From: JAUWOY01 sp034431315
GTDB taxonomy: Bacteria > Chloroflexota > Anaerolineae > VGOG01
NCBI GenBank assembly: GCA_034431315.1
Contig: DAOUDK010000031.1
Location: forward strand, 1 to 42,684
Length of the DNA stretch: 42,684 nt
Reading direction: 5' to 3'
The notes below the pieces were generated by a model. That model searched no databases, was not told the origin of the DNA, and saw only the letters and a program-made list of their open reading frames with translations. Below, in pieces: positions 22,545 to 29,512 of the stretch; the stretch's first letter is position 1; every line of letters begins with the position of its first letter. The translations under genes and the position numbers were made by a program.

Positions 22545-22939
22545 TGCTACTGGATACATCGGGGCTGTTATGTTTCCACCACGCCGCTGAACCACAACAC
22601 GAGGAGGCGGTGACCTTCTTTCATGCCGCGCCCGCTCGTATTACTCACAACTACGTGCTGGCAGAGTTTGTTGCCCTGGCCGTGGCGCGCCGTCTGCCAC
22701 GTCAAGCGACATTGGCATTTGCGGCCGAATTGCAAGACAACCCACTGGTCAAGGTTATCTACATAGACGAATCTCTGCATCGAGAGGCTCTTGCGCTCCT
22801 GCAGCAACGCCTGGACAAGACGTGGAGCCTGTGCGATGCGGTAAGCTTCCTGTTGATGCAGCAGCGAGGCATCGTCGAAGCTCTAACTACTGACGCTCAC
22901 TTTGAACAGGCGGGCTTCATACGGCTGCTACACCCTTGA
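22544..22939 (+). CDS. PIN-domain ribonuclease, VapC-like toxin
   Basis: This 131-residue protein has the PIN fold with its four acidic residues: D4 in LLDTSG, E41 in VLAEFVAL, D98 in SLCDAVSF and D117 in TTDAHFEQAGF. These coordinate Mg2+ for RNA cleavage, often in tRNA or rRNA in the VapC family. The ATG at 22544 overlaps the antitoxin stop and lies seven bases after AGGAGG, which is better than the upstream TTG. The pair forms a type II toxin-antitoxin module. The next gene, a radical SAM protein, starts four bases after the toxin stop and so may be read from the same promoter. Confidence 0.9.
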   Translation: MLLDTSGLLCFHHAAEPQHEEAVTFFHAAPARITHNYVLAEFVALAVARRLPRQATLAFAAELQDNPLVKVIYIDESLHREALALLQQRLDKTWSLCDAVSFLLMQQRGIVEALTTDAHFEQAGFIRLLHP

Positions 22940-22943
22940 CGCG

Positions 22944-23972
22944 ATGTACAAACCATACTTCAGGCAAGCTCTGCTCCAAGAGAAGCTCAACGCCAAGGTA
23001 CGCTGCCTGACCTGCGAGCGGCGGTGCGAGGTAGCCGAGAGCGGCCTGGGCTGGTGCCGCACGCGGCAGAACGAGGGCGGCACCCTCTATACTCTCATCT
23101 ACGGTAACGTATCGTCCCTCTCGGCCAACCCCATCGAGAAGAAGCCCCTCTATCATTTCTACCCCGGCAGCGTGGCCCTGACGGCTGGCAGTTGGAGCTG
23201 CAACTTCAACTGTCCCTGGTGCCAGAACTGGGACATCTCCAAATCGCCCCCTCGCCCCGGGCACTACCTGTCCCCAGAGGATTTCGTCGCTGAGACAGTG
23301 CGCCGTGGCTGCCAGGGCACCTCCATCAGCTTCAACGAACCGACTCTCTCCCTGGAGTGGTCCCTCGACGTGTTCAGGCTGGCCCGCCAGAGGGGTCTCT
23401 ACAACACCTACGTGACCAACGGCTACATGACCCCTGACGCGCTGGAGCTGCTGATCGAAGCGGGCCTGGATGCCATGAACGCGGACATCAAAGGGGACGC
23501 GGTGGCGGTCAAAAAGCACTGCGGGACCGACGTGGAGAAGGTCTGGCGCAACTGCTGCGAGGCCAAGAAAGCGGGGGTGCACATCGAGATCACCACCCTG
23601 GTGATACCGACCGTCGACGACGATGAGGGCGTCTTACGGGGCATCGCCAGGCGTATCCGAGAGGAGTTGGGCGCCGATACCCCCTGGCATTGCAGCAGCT
23701 ACTATCCCGCCTACAAGTTCACCGCCCCGCCCACGCCGCTGCCGACCCTGGAGCGGGCCCACGACATGGGCAGGGAGGAGGGGCTGGACTTTGTCTACCT
23801 GGGCAACGTACTGGGTCATCGGGCGGAAAGTCTCGCTTACGAGAACACCTATTGTCCGTGATGTGGCGAGTTGCTGGTTCGGCGGTGGGGGTTGAGCGTG
23901 ACCCAGTACAGGTTGAAGGACAAGAAGTGCTCCCGCTGCGGGCGGACTATTCCGGTGGTGACGGGCACTTGA
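22944..23972 (+). CDS. AmmeMemoRadiSam-type radical SAM protein with an in-frame TGA in its C-terminal zinc ribbon
   Basis: The first frame runs from ATG 22944 to TGA 23859-23861 (305 residues). An N-terminal cysteine cluster (C21, C24, C28, C38) precedes the cluster motif SCNFNCPWCQNWD (C86, C90, C93). NEPT and VTNGY motifs follow as in PflA-like AmmeMemoRadiSam enzymes. After the TGA the same frame stays open to TGA 23970-23972 and reads CGELLVRRW...KKCSRCGRTIPVV, which is the normal C-terminal zinc ribbon of this family. The stop thus splits CP-x-CG. A C-to-T change in CGA (Arg) would explain it; readthrough, recoding or a base-call error are alternatives. The catalytic part is complete. 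The substrate of the family is not established, and the usual partner genes are not in this window. Confidence 0.85.
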
Positions 23973-23985
23973 GATGAGTCGAGCT

Positions 23986-24014
23986 TTGACTTGTCTGCTG
24001 CTTTGTGTTAAAAT
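23986..24014 (+). promoter_or_regulatory. Promoter of the TumA/TumE-like pair
   Basis: TTGACT (23986-23991), 17 bases, TAAAAT (24009-24014). Boxes and spacer are close to identical to those at 22160-22188, 1.8 kb upstream. Confidence 0.8.
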
Positions 24015-24060
24015 GTACATCAAGGGAAGGCTAGCCGGAGTGGGTAGAAAGGGGAGAGAT

Positions 24061-24360
24061 ATGGAAAGAATTGCACTGAGAACTAAATTCTCCGCCGGGG
24101 TTAATTGGGATGAAGTCCGCAAGGTTCTGAGCAGCGCGCTGCGTAACGAGACTGAGCTGGCCGGCGCGCGACGCACTTACTTTGAACGCGCTTGCCATGC
24201 TTTTGAACAGCAGTACCAGATGTCTTCTGAAGAGTTTATGCAGCAATTTGAATCCGGCGCGCTGGGTGACGATGCCGACTATTTTGATTGGTATGCGGTC
24301 AAACGTGGCCTCGATCTGTGGGAGCGACGCTTTCACATCTTGTCAGGAGTCCAGGTTTGA
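24061..24360 (+). CDS. Probable antitoxin partner of a TumE-like toxin
   Basis: This is a 99-residue, mostly helical protein with no membrane segment. I recognise it mainly by position: it directly precedes and overlaps a TumE-type (DUF6516) gene, which is where the TumA-type antitoxin lies. Its C-terminal part (DADYFDWYAVKRGLDLWERR) is acidic and aromatic in a pattern I associate with small toxin-linked proteins. GGGGAGA precedes the ATG. Its stop codon overlaps the TTG start of the next gene, so translation is coupled. The pair shares a promoter design with the upstream VapBC-like module. Confidence 0.6.
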   Translation: MERIALRTKFSAGVNWDEVRKVLSSALRNETELAGARRTYFERACHAFEQQYQMSSEEFMQQFESGALGDDADYFDWYAVKRGLDLWERRFHILSGVQV

Positions 24361-24728
24361 ACGCACGCGATTACTACCTGAGCCTGCAAAACGCCATCCA
24401 CGCCGCGCCGCACGTGCTCCGTTCAGACGTGCGGTTTGAGGAAATTGATGTCAACGAGTGCTACGTGCGCGGCATCCTCACGCTGATAGGCGGCTTCGAG
24501 CTGCACATTGCAGAATACGTTGTCACCGAGCCGGTCCTGACGCGCCCCAAGTATCGGTATCACTTGCAGACTTCTGATGGCAAGTTGGTAAGTCGGTGGG
24601 ATAATGCGCCGCACTATCCCACCGTTTCCACCTTCCCTGACCACCGCCATGACGATCAGGGTGGAGTTCACCCGGTCTCTTCAATGAATGTCCCCGATGT
24701 CCTGGATGCTGTATTGCAGTTCATCTGA
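24357..24728 (+). CDS. TumE-family (DUF6516) toxin-like protein
   Basis: The 123-residue protein begins at TTG 24357 with AGGAG eight bases upstream; the longer frame from 24288 overlaps the previous gene and reads through non-homologous residues. The pattern of the family can be followed: ARDYYLSLQNAI at the N-terminus, a beta-rich middle, KYRYHLQ, then SRWDNAPHYP and FPDHRH. The conserved WDNAPHHP-like motif and the following His-rich segment are the best markers. TumE proteins are described as toxins of a type II system, and mRNA interferase-like activity is assumed by analogy only. It is co-translated with the preceding antitoxin-like gene. Confidence 0.75.
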   Translation: MNARDYYLSLQNAIHAAPHVLRSDVRFEEIDVNECYVRGILTLIGGFELHIAEYVVTEPVLTRPKYRYHLQTSDGKLVSRWDNAPHYPTVSTFPDHRHDDQGGVHPVSSMNVPDVLDAVLQFI

Positions 24729-24791
24729 CATTTGGCCGCTGAGACGCCGGAGGAGGATATTCGACAAACAATTCTCAGTGGAGGTGTTATC

Positions 24792-27338
24792 ATGCAACCT
24801 TTCGAGAAACTTGGCGCCTTCTACCTGGGCCAGGAATATGATTTGGACACGAGGAAACGGCTCGACCGCCTGGCCATGTACGACGCCCGTGACCTCACCA
24901 CCCACGCTGTCTGCGTCGGCATGACCGGCTCTGGCAAGACTGGCCTGTGCATTGATCTGCTGGAAGAGGCCGCCATAGACAACGTCCCCGCCATCATGAT
25001 AGACCCCAAAGGGGACCTCACCAACCTCCTGCTTACCTTCCCCGACCTGCGCCCCGAAGACTTCGAGCCCTGGGTCAACGTGGACGATGCCCGCCGCAAG
25101 GACATGAGCGTTGGCGAATACGCCCGCTACATCGCCGATATCTGGCGCAAAGGGCTGGCCGATTGGGGAGAGGGGCCGGAGCGCATCCGCATGCTGAAGG
25201 AGAGCGCGGACTTCCGCATCTACACCCCAGGCTCCGACGCCGGCCTGCCCATCTCCATCCTGGCCTCCCTCAAAGCGCCCGCCCTGAGCTGGGGTGACAA
25301 TGAGGAACTGCTGCGCGACCAAATCCAGGGTACGGTCAGCGCTCTGCTGGGGCTGGTCGGCGTCGAGGCCGACCCCCTGCGCAGCCGCGAGCACATCCTA
25401 CTCTCCAACATCTTCGAGCACTTCTGGCGTCAGGGCGAAGACCTGGACCTGGCCCGCCTGATCACCGCCATCCAATCACCGCCGATGCGGCAGTTGGGCG
25501 TCTTCGACGTGGACACTTTCTTCCCCGAAAAGGAACGGTTTGGCCTGGCGATGTCCCTGAACAACATTATCGCCGCCCCCAGCTTCGGGGCATGGATCAA
25601 GGGCGAACCTCTGGACGTCTCCAACCTTCTCTACACCTCCACAGGCAAACCACGGCACAGCATTTTCTACATCGCCCACCTCAGCGAGCCTGAGCGCATG
25701 TTCTTCGTCACCCTGCTGCTGGAGCAGATCATCACCTGGGTGCGGCAGCAATCGGGCACCACCAGCCTGCGCGCCCTCCTGTACTTCGACGAGGTGTTCG
25801 GCTTCTTCCCGCCGGTCGCCAATCCGCCCTCCAAACGCCCCCTGCTGACTCTGCTGAAGCAGGCGCGCGCCTTCGGCTTCGGTGTGGTGCTCACCACCCA
25901 GAATCCGGTAGACCTGGACTACAAGGGTCTGACCAACGCCGGCACCTGGTTCATCGGCAGGCTCCAGACCGAGAGAGACAAGATGCGGGTGCTGGATGGT
26001 CTGGAATCGGCTACCAGCGAGGCTGGCGGTGCTCTCGACCGCCGCCAGCTCGACCGCACCATCTCCGCCCTCGGCTCCCGCGTCTTCCTGCTCCACAACG
26101 TCCACGAAGCCCACCCCGTCATCTTCCAGACGCGCTGGGCCATGAGCTACCTGCGCGGCCCGCTCACCCGCAGCCAGGTGCGCCAACTGATGGCCGAGAC
26201 CAAGGCCGAGGTGGTGGCGCCCACGGCTGCTGCTGCGCCTGCTCGCCCGGTCATGCGGCGTGACGTTGCCCCCGCAGTCGCGCCGTCTCCCGCCGCCGCC
26301 CCAGACGTGCCCTCTGGCTACAGCAGCACCCCTCCGACCTTGCCCCCCAACCTGCCTCAGGTCTTCCTGCCGTTGATTCTCACCCCCAATAGCGCCCTCG
26401 CCCGCCTAGAGGAAGAACTGGGTCAGCGCCTGGAAGCAGAGGAAACGGTCCTGGTCTACGAACCTTGCTTGCTGGCTCTGGGCAGTGTCAGCTTCGTTGA
26501 CCGGAAACGCCGCGTCAACGAGAGCAAAGAGGTAGGTCTCCTGGTCCAGCCTGGGGACGTGGGTACGGTCATCCGCTGGGAGGACGCTGATCCCATCGAG
26601 CTAGACCCGAACGATCTGGAGGATCAGCCTGAGCCCGACGCCCTTTTCGGTCCCATCCCATCCGAGCTCAACACCGCCTCCGAGCTTAAAGCCTTTGGCA
26701 AAGACTTCAGCGATCACCTCTACCACGAGGAGGCGCTGAACCTGTACTACAACCCGGTGCTGAAGCTCTACGGCCAGCCTGGCGAATCGGAGCGCGACTT
26801 CAATGTCCGGTCGCAGCAAATCGCCCGTGAGAACCGGGACGCCGAGGTGGATAAACTGCGCCGAAGATACGAGCAGAAACTCGACCGCCTGGAGACCCGT
26901 TTGGCTCGCGAGGAGCGGGAGCTGGCCGAAGACCATGATGAATACGACGCCCGCAAACGCGAGGAACTGCTCTCCGCTGGCGAAAGCCTGGCCAGCTTGT
27001 TGGGGATCGGGCGCCGCCGCACCACGACCGGCCTCTCGCGCGCTGCTACCAAGCGCAGGCTCACCACCAGCGCCAAGGCGGATATCGCGGAATCCGAGGA
27101 AGAGATTGCTCGCTTGCAGGACGAGATCGAGGACATGCGCCGGGACATGCAAGAGGAAGCCGTGGCCATCACCGAGAAGTGGGCCGCAACCCTGGATGAG
27201 ATCGAAACCTACCCCGTCAAACCCCGTCGCAGCGATGTGCGAGTCGAAGTGGTGGCCCTGGCCTGGACTCCCTACTGGGAGATCGGCTATCGTTCGACCC
27301 GAGGCAGCCTGACTCACGACCGCGTGCCAGCCTGGTGA
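24792..27338 (+). CDS. HerA-like/DUF87 ATPase with coiled-coil C-terminus
   Basis: This 848-residue protein starts at ATG 24792 behind GAGGTG; an upstream TTG at 24732 is less likely. GMTGSGKT at 43-50 is the Walker A of the HerA/FtsK group, followed by MIDPKGDLTNLLL. Walker B is LLYFDEVFGFFP near 335. VVLTTQNPVDLDYKGL is the sensor-like motif typical of HerA-type ATPases. Residues 480-540 are Ala/Pro-rich and flexible, and residues 680-830 contain two charged coiled coils with a basic GRRRTTTGLSRAATKRR segment between them. The family is widespread and probably acts as a hexameric DNA or membrane-linked motor. No NurA nuclease gene lies next to it. It follows the TumE-like gene by 63 bases. 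Confidence 0.88.
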   Translation: MQPFEKLGAFYLGQEYDLDTRKRLDRLAMYDARDLTTHAVCVGMTGSGKTGLCIDLLEEAAIDNVPAIMIDPKGDLTNLLLTFPDLRPEDFEPWVNVDDARRKDMSVGEYARYIADIWRKGLADWGEGPERIRMLKESADFRIYTPGSDAGLPISILASLKAPALSWGDNEELLRDQIQGTVSALLGLVGVEADPLRSREHILLSNIFEHFWRQGEDLDLARLITAIQSPPMRQLGVFDVDTFFPEKERFGLAMSLNNIIAAPSFGAWIKGEPLDVSNLLYTSTGKPRHSIFYIAHLSEPERMFFVTLLLEQIITWVRQQSGTTSLRALLYFDEVFGFFPPVANPPSKRPLLTLLKQARAFGFGVVLTTQNPVDLDYKGLTNAGTWFIGRLQTERDKMRVLDGLESATSEAGGALDRRQLDRTISALGSRVFLLHNVHEAHPVIFQTRWAMSYLRGPLTRSQVRQLMAETKAEVVAPTAAAAPARPVMRRDVAPAVAPSPAAAPDVPSGYSSTPPTLPPNLPQVFLPLILTPNSALARLEEELGQRLEAEETVLVYEPCLLALGSVSFVDRKRRVNESKEVGLLVQPGDVGTVIRWEDADPIELDPNDLEDQPEPDALFGPIPSELNTASELKAFGKDFSDHLYHEEALNLYYNPVLKLYGQPGESERDFNVRSQQIARENRDAEVDKLRRRYEQKLDRLETRLAREERELAEDHDEYDARKREELLSAGESLASLLGIGRRRTTTGLSRAATKRRLTTSAKADIAESEEEIARLQDEIEDMRRDMQEEAVAITEKWAATLDEIETYPVKPRRSDVRVEVVALAWTPYWEIGYRSTRGSLTHDRVPAW

Positions 27339-27388
27339 TGAGGCAATGAGGCAACGAGTGATGAGGCAATGAGTAACGGGTTAACGAG
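27336..27388. repeat. Word repeat GATGAGGCAATGAG starting at the HerA-like stop codon
   Basis: The words ATGAGGCA, ACGAGTG and ATGAGTAACG are reiterated from the stop codon onward. The same words form the palindrome after mscL (28632-28706). The following 145 bases, up to the next gene at 27534, show no gene; a long AGGAGG-containing stretch near 27402 is not followed by a convincing frame. Confidence 0.65.
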
Positions 27389-27533
27389 GTCTCTTTGTGG
27401 AAGGAGGTGGTAATAGCAGAAAGGATGTGGCGGACATTCTCTTCGTGGAGGGAGTGTGAGGGCGGTCGAGAGATCGCCGAAGTGTGTATCCAACCCTTAT
27501 TAGCAACATTGAAACCAAAGGAGAGAGAAAGTC

Positions 27534-28142
27534 ATGTTTCGCAAATACAGTACTTTGATGGTTCTACTGGTAGTCGGCCTGGTGCAAACGGCTTGCTCCG
27601 GCCCGGCTGGGGAGGCCAGGCAGGTCTTGGGCATTTCCTGGTGGGTTTGGCTGCTGATAATAGTGGTGGCGGCGCTGCTCGTGTGGCGGTGGCTAAGCCA
27701 GTCCAAGAAGGAAGCTGCCCCGCCAACCAAACCTGAGGCAGCCGCCCGGATCGCCAGACCTGATGCAGCAGCCCCATCCCACGTCGTTGAGACGCCGGAG
27801 GGTGTAGCAAGGCGCGCTGCGCCTGTCCTGGGCGTCGCTCCGCTTACGGTCGAAGAGGAAGTCGAGGAGCCTGCCCTGAAAGCGATAGAGCCCGATGATC
27901 TGAAACTCATTGAGGGGATTGGTCCCAAGATTTCGAGTTTGCTTCAGGCGGCCGGCATCATGACCTTTGCGCACCTGGCCTCAACCGATGTGAAGCGGCT
28001 GAAGCAGATCATTGTGGAGGCCGGCCTCACTGCGCTGGCAGATCCCACCACCTGGCCAGAGCAGGCTACCCTGGCTGCTACTGGCCAGTGGAATGCGCTT
28101 GAGACTCTACAAGAGGAACTCAAGGGTGGCCGACGAGTGTGA
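27534..28142 (+). CDS. Membrane-anchored helix-hairpin-helix (DUF4332-like) protein
   Basis: This 202-residue protein begins with a hydrophobic signal-like segment ending QTAC. That could be a lipobox, but Gln at -3 is unusual. A clear transmembrane helix follows (WWVWLLIIVVAALLVWRWL, 35-54). After a Pro/Ala-rich linker, residues 118-195 form a helix-hairpin-helix domain: DDLKLIEGIGPKISSLLQAAGI is typical of DUF4332 and related bacterial proteins that resemble the HhH of ribosomal L21/polymerase modules. The domain would face the cytoplasm or the outside depending on signal cleavage. AAAGGAGAG precedes the ATG. It lies just before mscL and two genes before a second helix-hairpin-helix protein. 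Function unknown. Confidence 0.75.
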   Translation: MFRKYSTLMVLLVVGLVQTACSGPAGEARQVLGISWWVWLLIIVVAALLVWRWLSQSKKEAAPPTKPEAAARIARPDAAAPSHVVETPEGVARRAAPVLGVAPLTVEEEVEEPALKAIEPDDLKLIEGIGPKISSLLQAAGIMTFAHLASTDVKRLKQIIVEAGLTALADPTTWPEQATLAATGQWNALETLQEELKGGRRV

Positions 28143-28186
28143 TCAGCCCGGCCTACAGTGAAATCCTGAACAAAGGGAGGCTAAAC

Positions 28187-28633
28187 ATGCTGAAAGAGTT
28201 CAAAGAATTCGTCATGCGGGGGAACGTGGTTGACATGGCCGTGGGCATCATCATCGGCGCTGCCTTCGGTACTATCATCAAGTCGCTGGTTAACGACGTC
28301 ATCATGCCGCCCATCGGCCTGCTGCTGGGTGGGGTGGATTTTGCCAACCTCTTCATCTTGCTCAAGGCAGGCTCCCCGGCCGGGCCTTACGCGGCGCTGG
28401 CCGATGCGCAAGCGGCAGGCGCGGTGACCATCAACTACGGCGTGTTCATCAATGCCGTCGTCAGCTTCCTCATCGTCGCCTTTGTGATATTCCTGCTCAT
28501 CCGCAGCATCAACCGGATGAAGCGCGAAGAGGTAGCGCCGCCCGCCGAGCCGACAACGAAAGAGTGCCCATATTGCCTGTCCACCATCCCCATCAAGGCC
28601 ACGCGCTGTCCATATTGTACGTCTGAACTATAG
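28187..28633 (+). CDS. mscL: Large-conductance mechanosensitive channel with C-terminal zinc ribbon
   Basis: The 148-residue protein matches MscL. The N-terminal amphipathic helix LKEFKEFVMRGNVVDMAVG leads into TM1 (to about 47, GAAFGTIIKSLVNDVIMPP) and TM2 is around 85-107 (NAVVSFLIVAFVIFLLIRSI). MscL opens as a pentamer to release solutes on hypo-osmotic shock. The cytoplasmic C-terminus ends in a CPYC-x(12)-CPYC zinc ribbon (about 126-145), which is absent from E. coli MscL but which I recall from other phyla. The start is ATG 28187 behind AGGGAGG; the preceding gene stops at 28142. It is likely co-transcribed with the upstream membrane protein. Confidence 0.96.
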   Translation: MLKEFKEFVMRGNVVDMAVGIIIGAAFGTIIKSLVNDVIMPPIGLLLGGVDFANLFILLKAGSPAGPYAALADAQAAGAVTINYGVFINAVVSFLIVAFVIFLLIRSINRMKREEVAPPAEPTTKECPYCLSTIPIKATRCPYCTSEL

Positions 28634-28706
28634 TAACGAGTCAATGGGTCAATGAGGTAACGGGCCACCCTCGTTAACACGTTACTCATTGACTCGCTAC
28701 TCAATA
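28632..28706. repeat. Palindromic word repeat after mscL
   Basis: The words AACGAGTCAATG and GTCAATGAGGTAACG on the left pair with CGTTACTCATTGACTCGC on the right. The array starts at the mscL stop codon and ends 23 bases before the next ATG. It shares its words with 27336-27388. It could act as a transcriptional pause or weak terminator, but no T-run follows directly. Confidence 0.75.
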
Positions 28707-28728
28707 ATCTTTTGGAAAGGAGACAACA

Positions 28729-29136
28729 ATGGCTATCTCAATCGGTAAACTCAGAGGCATGCCGGCCGAACTGGCGGCCAAATTGAAGGAGCAGGGGATC
28801 TCCAATAGCGATCAGCTCCTTGAAGCAGCCCGGACACCCGCTGGACGAAAAGCTTTGGCAGAGCACGCCGGCGTGGAGTCCCGGGTCATCCTGGGAGTTG
28901 CCAACCGGGCAGACCTGGCGCGCGTTCGGGGTATCGCTGGAGTCTTCTCCGACCTGCTAGAGCATGCTGGCGTGGACACGGTCAAAGAGCTGGCGACTCG
29001 CAATCCAGACAACTTGCAGGCCAATCTAGCGGAAGTAAACGCCGAAAAGAAACTGGCAGGTCGAACACCCGACTTGGGTATGGTGAAGGACTGGGTAGCC
29101 CAGGCCAAAGAGCTGCCCAAATTACTGGAGTATTGA
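28729..29136 (+). CDS. DUF4332-like helix-hairpin-helix protein
   Basis: This 135-residue soluble, helical protein is built of two helix-hairpin-helix units. The first is around 5-30 (LRGMPAELAAKLKEQGISNSDQLLEAA) and the second around 62-90 (LARVRGIAGVFSDLLEHAGVDTVKELA). The LxxVxGIG-like turn and the phrase GVDTVKELATRNPDNL are characteristic of DUF4332 proteins. AAAGGAGA precedes the ATG. No catalytic residues are apparent. Non-specific DNA binding or protein-protein contact is possible by analogy with other HhH domains. It shares its domain type with the protein at 27534-28142 and together they bracket mscL. Confidence 0.8.
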   Translation: MAISIGKLRGMPAELAAKLKEQGISNSDQLLEAARTPAGRKALAEHAGVESRVILGVANRADLARVRGIAGVFSDLLEHAGVDTVKELATRNPDNLQANLAEVNAEKKLAGRTPDLGMVKDWVAQAKELPKLLEY

Positions 29137-29142
29137 CCCCTG

Positions 29143-29178
29143 GCGTGGAGAGGCGGTCGGACGCAAGCCTCTCCACGC
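29143..29178 (+). terminator. Perfect 12 bp inverted repeat after the DUF4332-like gene
   Basis: GCGTGGAGAGGC and GCCTCTCCACGC pair perfectly around a 12-base loop, five bases after the stop codon. Only a short AT-rich stretch (ATAATTTA) follows about ten bases later, so it may be a weak or Rho-assisted terminator. Confidence 0.55.
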
Positions 29179-29368
29179 ATCTACGATAATTTACAGGATG
29201 GTGGGCTCTCTCAACTCTTGACCAGCCCCTGGGCTCGGCCGGGGTGCGCGCCTGCCCGCATCACACGACCCCTCGATTCTCCTCAACACCCCGAGGTCCA
29301 GCCCCCCGCCGCTAAAGGGAACGGATGATCCTCACGTAAAATTCACGCAAAATTCATGCAAAACAGCA
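29179..29368. other. Intergenic region with a short direct repeat
   Basis: Nothing gene-like is visible from 29179 to 29335. From 29337 to 29362 the 11-base unit AAAATTCACGC is followed by AAAATTCATGC and AAAA, immediately upstream of the -35 box of the next promoter. It may be an operator or an UP-element-like A-rich site. Confidence 0.5.
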
Positions 29369-29397
29369 TTGAAATTTCAAGGAATCTGTGGTATAAT
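29369..29397 (+). promoter_or_regulatory. Strong sigma-70 promoter of the giant surface-protein gene
   Basis: TTGAAA (29369-29374), 17 bases, perfect TATAAT (29392-29397). The transcript would have a 5' leader of about 108 nt ending in GAGGTGA six bases before ATG 29513. Confidence 0.85.
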
Positions 29398-29512
29398 AGA
29401 ATTGCAGTCCGAACAATCGAAAACCTTTTGAGCGTCCAATATATGTGCTGCCTTCGGTGAAAGCTATCATGCCTCAGCACCCTATGAAATATTGATAATG
29501 AGGTGACTTGCC

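Noticed and set aside
23859..23861. Genome-wide reassignment of TGA to an amino acid
   Set aside because: TGA ends many clearly complete genes here (lspA, the HerA-like ATPase, ileS, mgsA), so the in-frame TGA is a local event.
27395..27736. 113-codon plus-strand frame overlapping the start of the HhH membrane protein gene
   Set aside because: A different frame from the well-supported gene at 27534, no homology, and it would overlap it by 200 bases.
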